Below, one piece after another: positions 7,389 through 11,479 of a DNA stretch of 11,479 nucleotides; the first letter of the stretch is position 1, and each line of letters starts with the position of its first letter. This DNA comes from Treponema sp. (lineage in GTDB: Bacteria; Spirochaetota; Spirochaetia; Treponematales; Breznakiellaceae). The translations under genes and the position numbers were made by a program. The notes beneath the pieces were generated by a model. The model worked only from the letters and a program-made list of their open reading frames with translations, did not search any database and was not told where the DNA came from. The stretch covers positions 1-11,479 of the forward strand of contig JAIROH010000161.1 in NCBI GenBank assembly GCA_031257595.1, read 5' to 3'.

Positions 7389-8708
7389 ATGGATTCATTG
7401 GGTGAAAACCCCGGAAACATTGCCGCCGGGCCAATCGTCGCGCCGGGCGCTGTCCTTAAAAGCCTTCTTGGGGTTATCGAAAAAACTTTTCCCGTACCGG
7501 GCCGTTTCCGTTCAAGCCTTCCCCGCGATGTTGCCGAGCTTTCCCGGCTTCTTACCAGCGCCCGTTCCGAACGGGAAGACGGCTATCTGAACCGGCCGAA
7601 TCTGCTTTCCGCGTACCTTCGTTACTTTTTGCCGTGGAATGTTTTTAGGCTTTACCGGCTTTTTTCGCTTGTTTCCGGCCTGAATGAAACCGGCTGCCTG
7701 TCTCAGGAAAACGGCGATCTGCCCGAAGGCTCAGCCGGCCCGTTTCCGGGTTTAACCGGCGGGGATGCCGTAACGGATCTTGGTTCCGGCCCCCTTACCC
7801 TGCCTGTCGCCCTGTGGCTTTTCCGGCCGGAACTGCGAAAAATCGATCTGGAATTCCGCTGTGTCGATCATACCGGTTCCGTCCTGGAAGCCGGGAGAAA
7901 ACTCTTTGCCGCCCTGGAAGCGGCGGAAAGCGAAAGTTTTCGGAGCGCCTGGAAGATCAGAACCATTCGCGATTCGATAAACGCCCCTGTCCGGGGTGAA
8001 AAAGCGGCCCTTGTAACGGCGATAAATGTTTTTAACGAAGTCTACCGGCGCGGCGATCCGGCTTCTTCCGCTCAAAAAGCCCTAAAGCTGCTTGAACGTT
8101 CAGGCGAAGCTTCGTTTTTCGTGATGGAGCCGGGGATCCCCGAATCCGGCGCTTTTATCACCGCCCTGCGGGACGCTTTGCTTGAGCGGGGAAAAAGGAT
8201 CGCCGCCCCTTGTACCCATGAGGGGCCCTGTCCTCTGCCGGGTGTCTATGAAAGACCCGGAGAACATGGCCGGAAAAACGTTGGGCCGGGCCGCGGCAAG
8301 ACAAAGTGGTGCCACTTCGCGTTTGACACGGCGGAAGCGCCGGCGGAACTGCACAAACTTTCCGCCGCCGCGGGCATTCCCAAGGAACGGGCGACGTTGA
8401 GTTTTTTGCTGGCGGGAAAGGCCGGGCCCGGCGATCATCCTAAGATACGGGTAATTTCAGACGCTTTTCCGGTACCCGGCGGCCGGGGCAGGTACGGCTG
8501 CGGAAAAAAGGGGCCGATCCTGCTCAAGGGATCAAGGGCCGAAATTGAGCGGATGACGCCGGGAACGGCTATGGAGTACGAAGAAAACAGACAGGCGGAA
8601 TTTGACGCTAAAACCGGCGCCCTGATTGTAAACGTGGGCAGCGTCGATTTATCAAAGGGCGGGGTATCAAACCCCACTGCGAATGAAGCAGCCTTGTTGC
8701 ACGTATAG
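7389..8708 (+). CDS. Rsm22/METTL17-like putative methyltransferase of small ribosomal subunit
   Basis: This 439-aa protein resembles the Rsm22 family, whose mitochondrial members (Rsm22, METTL17) act in small-subunit assembly. A SAM-binding-type motif DLGSGPLT lies at 130-137, followed by an acidic site in CVDHTG (158-163). The family pattern C275-x5-C281-P, then WCHF with C308, and YGCGKKG with C371, matches the four-cysteine Fe-S arrangement known from METTL17. An insert of about 20 residues separates C281 from C308. ATG 7389 is the first start after an in-frame stop at 7374-7376, and no good ribosome-binding site is seen. The gene lies 34 nt behind the FMN-binding gene and may be the last of the iron operon. 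The C-terminal tail (about 405-439) looks unlike the rest. Methyltransferase activity is unproven in much of the family. Confidence 0.75.
   Translation: MDSLGENPGNIAAGPIVAPGAVLKSLLGVIEKTFPVPGRFRSSLPRDVAELSRLLTSARSEREDGYLNRPNLLSAYLRYFLPWNVFRLYRLFSLVSGLNETGCLSQENGDLPEGSAGPFPGLTGGDAVTDLGSGPLTLPVALWLFRPELRKIDLEFRCVDHTGSVLEAGRKLFAALEAAESESFRSAWKIRTIRDSINAPVRGEKAALVTAINVFNEVYRRGDPASSAQKALKLLERSGEASFFVMEPGIPESGAFITALRDALLERGKRIAAPCTHEGPCPLPGVYERPGEHGRKNVGPGRGKTKWCHFAFDTAEAPAELHKLSAAAGIPKERATLSFLLAGKAGPGDHPKIRVISDAFPVPGGRGRYGCGKKGPILLKGSRAEIERMTPGTAMEYEENRQAEFDAKTGALIVNVGSVDLSKGGVSNPTANEAALLHV
8661..8675 (+). repeat. GC-rich hairpin inside the 3' end of the Rsm22-like gene
   Basis: GGGGT (8661-8665) and ACCCC (8671-8675) form a 5-bp perfect stem with a 5-nt loop. 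It lies within the last 50 bases of the reading frame, in the part that codes for the atypical tail. No T run follows directly. It may mark a repeat that replaced the original gene end. Confidence 0.3.
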
Positions 8709-8866
8709 CTTGCGCGCTCTGTTCCGTGGAGGTTCACCTACATTCCTCAAAATTTCCTACGCAAATGTATGACTTTTTTCCAATCTTACATTTTTGTATA
8801 AAGTTATTTTTTAGGTACGTTCAGCTCCAAATAAACAACCCGGTTTTTAGTTTCCTGTATCATGAA

Positions 8867-8897
8867 CTTTTTCAAAACGCTGTTAGCTTTGAAAAAG
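8867..8897. repeat. 10-bp perfect inverted repeat, candidate upstream activator site
   Basis: CTTTTTCAAA (8867-8876) and TTTGAAAAAG (8888-8897) are perfect inverted copies around an 11-nt spacer. The centre lies about 209 bp upstream of the predicted sigma-54 transcription start, within the range used by enhancer-binding proteins. It does not match the NtrC consensus (TGCAC-N7-GTGCA) or the NifA consensus (TGT-N10-ACA). Confidence 0.4.
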
Positions 8898-8910
8898 ACG
8901 ACGGCGTTTC

Positions 8911-8960
8911 ACAAGTTCTAAATCCTTACTGTATAAGGATTTAGCAGGATTAAGACTTGT
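8911..8960. repeat. Nested inverted repeats, candidate enhancer site for glnN
   Basis: CTAAATCCTTA (8918-8928) and TAAGGATTTAG (8934-8944) form an 11-bp perfect dyad with a 5-nt spacer. It is enclosed by ACAAGT (8911-8916) and ACTTGT (8955-8960), also perfectly complementary. The inner dyad is centred about 160 bp upstream of the predicted sigma-54 start, a usual position for an enhancer-binding activator dimer. A second AGGATT (8946-8951) repeats part of the right arm. No T run follows, so this is not an obvious terminator. Confidence 0.45.
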
Positions 8961-9063
8961 TAAAAATCCCGCGTCCGGGCTTATTGTTTTGAAATTGGGC
9001 ATGAAACAGCCTCGACGGGGAATTAAAACCTGCCGGGATCTTTTTTGCGATATTCCGTTAAAC

Positions 9064-9080
9064 CTGGCATGGTTCTTGCT
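9064..9080 (+). promoter_or_regulatory. Sigma-54 (RpoN) promoter of glutamine synthetase
   Basis: CTGGCATGGTTCTTGCT matches the consensus YTGGCACGRNNNTTGCW at all fixed positions but one (T in place of C at 9070). The invariant GG (9066-9067, -24) and GC (9078-9079, -12) are separated by exactly 10 nt. Transcription would start near 9091, giving a leader of about 21 nt that contains the GGAGG ribosome-binding site. Sigma-54 control is well known for nitrogen assimilation genes, so the site and the gene agree. No good sigma-70 promoter is seen here: the TATATA at 9084-9089 lacks a -35 box. Confidence 0.75.
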
Positions 9081-9101
9081 GAATATATACAAAATACATA
9101 T

Positions 9102-9106
9102 GGAGG
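9102..9106 (+). promoter_or_regulatory. Ribosome-binding site that sets the glnN start
   Basis: GGAGG lies 5 nt before ATG 9112. It rules in this start over the longer in-frame TTG at 8989 and ATGs at 9001 and 9100, two of which would also lie upstream of the predicted transcription start. Confidence 0.8.
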
Positions 9107-9111
9107 ATTTC

Positions 9112-11232
9112 ATGAGCCTGATTGATTTTGCGAAAACCCCGGTAACCGAAATTTTCGGGACCAACTGTTTTTCCAATGCCGTTATGAAGGAACGGCTTCC
9201 CAAAAATATTTACAAGGAGATACTTGCCGTCCAGGCGGGGGAAAAGGAATTAACCCTGGCCATCGCCGAGGTTGTCGCCGCCGTGATGCGGGATTGGGCC
9301 ATTGAAAAGGGAGCGTCCCACTATACCCACCTGTTCCAGCCCCTGACCGGGTTAACCGCCGAAAAACACGACGCGTTTATCGCCCCGACAGGCGACGGCA
9401 AGGTGTTGATGGAATTTTCAGGGAAAGAGCTGATTAAGGGCGAACCGGACGCTTCAAGTTTTCCTTCCGGAGGACTGCGGGCAACCTTTGAGGCCCGGGG
9501 CTATACCGCCTGGGACGTAACCAGCCCCGCGTTCCTCAAACAGGATCCGACCGGAACCACGCTGTGTATACCGACCGCTTTTATCAGCTATTACGGTCAG
9601 GCTCTGGACAAAAAGGTTCCCCTGCTTAAATCCATCGACGCGCTTTCCAGGGAGGCCATTCGGGTACTCCGTACATTGGGGAATGAAACGTCAAGGCGGG
9701 TGTTTACCACGGTGGGGCCCGAGCAGGAATATTTTCTTGTCGACAAGGAACTCTACGACAAAAGGCCCGATCTTATGCTGACCGGTCGCACGATCTTCGG
9801 CGTCCTGCCGGCGAAAGGGCAGGAGATGGAGGATCATTATTTCGGCGCGATCAAGGAACGGGTTGCCGCTTTTATGAGGGAGCTCAACACGGAGCTTTGG
9901 AAAGTAGGCATTCCCGCCAAAACCCAGCATAACGAAGTCGCCCCCAACCAGTTTGAGCTTGCCCCGATTTACCTTAATTCCAGCGCGGCGGTTGACTCCA
10001 ATCAGCTTGTAATGGAAACCCTGCGAAACGTGGCCCGCCGCCACGGGATGGAATGTCTGCTCCATGAAAAACCTTTTGCCGGAGTTAACGGTTCGGGCAA
10101 ACACAACAACTGGTCGATGGCCACCGATGACGGAATCAATCTGTTTGATCCGGGGGAAAATCCTGAATCCAACGCCCGTTTTCTCCTTTTTGCCGCCGCC
10201 GTCGTGGAAGCGGTGGATCGCTATGCGCTCTTAATCCGCGGATCGGTTGCTACATCGGGCAACGATCACCGGCTGGGCGCCAACGAAGCGCCTCCCGCGA
10301 TCGTGTCGATTTTCTTTGGCGGGCCGTTGACTGAAATTTTCGATAATATCGCCGAAGGCAAAACAAGCGGCAAAAGCGAGGCAGGCGGGACGATCAAAAT
10401 AGGGGTTTCGAGCCTTCCTTCCCTGCCCAAGGATGTTTCGGATCGGAACAGGACAAGTCCGTTCGCTTTTACCGGGAACAAATTTGAATTCCGCATGGTC
10501 GGTTCGTCCCAGTCTATCGCTACCCCCAATACGTTTCTCAATGTGGCGGTCGCCCAGGTGCTTTCCGAGTTTGCCGACAAGCTGGAAAAAACCTCCAACA
10601 AGAACGAAGCCGTTCAGGCGATTATCAAGGAATCCTACGCGAAACACAAACGGGTGGTGTTTAACGGAAACGGCTATACCGACGAATGGGTACGTGAAGC
10701 CGAGCGCCGGGGACTTCCCAATGTAAAGAACGCCGTAGACTCCCTTTCGATACTTACCAGGAGCGAAACGGTTTCCCTTTTTGAAAATCACAAAGTGCTT
10801 ACCAAAGAGGAACTGGAAAGCCGTTATCACATCTATCTTGAAAAGTATTCCAAACAGATCAACATTGAAGCCGGCGTTGCGATAGAGCTTGCCCGCCGGA
10901 CGGTTTTCCCCGCCGCGATTGCATACGCGTCGAAACTCGCGACGGACGCGTCCGCCCTGGCCGCCATCGGGGCCGTAAGTACCGCGCCTGAAAAGCGGGC
11001 CAAACGTATCGCGGAAATTTGTTCCGAGCTTTACGATGACACTTCAAAGCTGGAGACTGTTCTTTCGGAAGCCCAGGAAACGGGAGACGTACTGGCCCAG
11101 GCCAAGGCGTATTTTGAAAAGGTACAGCCCGCGATGAAAACCGTGCGCACAAAGGTGGACGCCCTGGAAAAAATAGTCGCCAAAGAAGCGTGGCCGTTCC
11201 CCGGTTACGAAGAACTGCTGTTTAAGCTGTAA
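9112..11232 (+). CDS. glnN: Type III glutamine synthetase
   Basis: This 706-aa cytoplasmic enzyme makes glutamine from glutamate, ammonia and ATP. Its length fits the type III family (about 700-730 residues), well above type I (about 470). Active-site motifs are in order and intact: GPEQEYF (202-208) with metal-binding glutamates, TQHNEVAPNQFELAP (about 277-291), VNGSGKHNNWS (325-335) with H331, GNDHRLGANEAP (383-394), and FEFRMVGSSQS (458-468) after DRNRTSPFAF. The region past about 470 is the family's C-terminal extension. The start ATG is set by GGAGG five bases upstream and agrees with the sigma-54 promoter at 9064-9080. The gene is probably monocistronic: a 403-bp spacer lies upstream and a convergent gene ends 15 nt downstream. 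No obvious terminator is seen between the two stops. Confidence 0.96.
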   Translation: MSLIDFAKTPVTEIFGTNCFSNAVMKERLPKNIYKEILAVQAGEKELTLAIAEVVAAVMRDWAIEKGASHYTHLFQPLTGLTAEKHDAFIAPTGDGKVLMEFSGKELIKGEPDASSFPSGGLRATFEARGYTAWDVTSPAFLKQDPTGTTLCIPTAFISYYGQALDKKVPLLKSIDALSREAIRVLRTLGNETSRRVFTTVGPEQEYFLVDKELYDKRPDLMLTGRTIFGVLPAKGQEMEDHYFGAIKERVAAFMRELNTELWKVGIPAKTQHNEVAPNQFELAPIYLNSSAAVDSNQLVMETLRNVARRHGMECLLHEKPFAGVNGSGKHNNWSMATDDGINLFDPGENPESNARFLLFAAAVVEAVDRYALLIRGSVATSGNDHRLGANEAPPAIVSIFFGGPLTEIFDNIAEGKTSGKSEAGGTIKIGVSSLPSLPKDVSDRNRTSPFAFTGNKFEFRMVGSSQSIATPNTFLNVAVAQVLSEFADKLEKTSNKNEAVQAIIKESYAKHKRVVFNGNGYTDEWVREAERRGLPNVKNAVDSLSILTRSETVSLFENHKVLTKEELESRYHIYLEKYSKQINIEAGVAIELARRTVFPAAIAYASKLATDASALAAIGAVSTAPEKRAKRIAEICSELYDDTSKLETVLSEAQETGDVLAQAKAYFEKVQPAMKTVRTKVDALEKIVAKEAWPFPGYEELLFKL

Positions 11233-11247
11233 TTTACACGGAGAACA

Positions 11248-11479
11248 CTAGAATTCCACGCCGAAAAGTTCCCGCACGTTTGCGGCAATTTGCTCCGCGA
11301 GGCTTTTAACGGTTGTCCCGCGGAGTTCCGCGGCGAGTTTGTAGTTTTCCCCGACCATTTCCGGATCGGCGGGTTTCCCCCTGAACGGAACCGGGGCGAG
11401 GTAAGGGCAGTCGGTTTCCAGGAGCAGCCTGTCGCCGGGAACGGCCCCGCAGGCATCCCGCAGGGCGCCGGCGTTTTTA
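11248..11479 (-). CDS. TatD-family metal-dependent hydrolase, C-terminal part
   Basis: The reading frame enters from the right edge of the window and ends at a TAG at 11250-11248. The visible 76 residues are the C-terminus of a TatD/YcfH-type nuclease. LLLETDCPYLAP contains the conserved ETD, whose aspartate binds the catalytic metal. PFRGKPADPE and the final helices (LAEQIAANVRELFG) are also typical. Family members are TIM-barrel, divalent-metal-dependent DNases or deoxyribonuclease-like hydrolases; the exact substrate is not known here. The N-terminal two thirds, with the HxH metal motif, lie outside the window. The gene converges on glutamine synthetase with 15 nt between the stops. Confidence 0.9.
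   Translation of the reverse strand, partial: KNAGALRDACGAVPGDRLLLETDCPYLAPVPFRGKPADPEMVGENYKLAAELRGTTVKSLAEQIAANVRELFGVEF

Larger units (their letters stand above)
8709..9111. other. 403-bp AT-rich intergenic region with regulatory signals
   Basis: No convincing gene is present. At 8739-8776 a weak stem (TACATT 8739-8744 with AATGTA 8764-8769) is followed by six T residues at 8773-8778, a possible but poor terminator for the Rsm22-like gene. From 8779 to 8863 it is AT-rich with nothing recognisable. From 8864 to 8960 there are several strong inverted repeats, listed separately. CCCG-CGTC-CGGG at about 8968-8980 is a 4-bp hairpin. A sigma-54 promoter lies at 9064-9080. The stretch 8981-9063 otherwise shows nothing clear. 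Confidence 0.6.

Noticed and set aside
8726..8944. Open frame of 72 codons in the spacer before glnN
   Set aside because: The composition is AT-rich and non-coding in character, and the frame covers the inverted repeats. The protein resembles no known family.
8989..9111. N-terminal extension of glutamine synthetase from TTG 8989
   Set aside because: The added 41 residues do not fit the family, lack a ribosome-binding site and lie largely upstream of the sigma-54 transcription start.
8709..9111. tRNA, known riboswitch or CRISPR repeats in the large spacer
   Set aside because: No cloverleaf with a T-loop, no recognisable aptamer core and no regularly spaced direct repeats were seen.
11205..11456. 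Minus-strand open frame of 83 codons at the right edge
   Set aside because: It overlaps the TatD gene in a different frame; the TatD frame has the conserved family motifs and this one has none.

Overview
The window looks like a chromosomal segment of a spirochaete, most likely a Treponema relative. This is an inference from gene content: a P19/Tp34-type iron lipoprotein next to an FTR1 permease, lipoproteins with a loose spirochaete-like lipobox, a type III glutamine synthetase, and moderately GC-rich genes separated by AT-rich spacers. No marker gene fixes the species.

Layout. Positions 1-296 hold the end of an upstream unit (a terminator-like hairpin at 19-66), then a regulatory block with a good sigma-70 promoter (195-223) and a perfect 11-bp inverted repeat (223-250) over the expected transcription start. 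Eight co-directional genes follow with short gaps (4-61 nt): FTR1 iron permease (297-1829), P19 lipoprotein (1891-2490), DUF2318 membrane protein (2503-3753), two FtsX/MacB-type ABC permeases (3762-5066, 5106-6239), their LolD/MacB-like ATPase (6244-6921), an FMN-binding lipoprotein (6926-7354) and an Rsm22/METTL17-like protein (7389-8708). A 403-bp spacer (8709-9111) follows, with strong inverted repeats and a near-consensus sigma-54 promoter. It drives type III glutamine synthetase (9112-11232). The window ends with the C-terminal part of a TatD-family nuclease on the minus strand (11248-11479), convergent with the synthetase.

How the genes may work together. The first six genes match the order of the Campylobacter jejuni p19 iron-uptake cluster (FTR1, P19, DUF2318 protein, two permeases, ATPase). 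The position where Campylobacter has thioredoxin-like proteins is taken here by a lipoprotein with a covalent-flavinylation motif. A reasonable model is that P19 binds iron outside the membrane, FTR1 moves it inward, and the DUF2318, ABC and flavin proteins provide redox or energy coupling. The last gene, an Rsm22-like protein with four cysteines resembling the METTL17 Fe-S motif, may link iron supply to ribosome assembly. The synthetase is a separate unit, apparently under nitrogen-type sigma-54 control.
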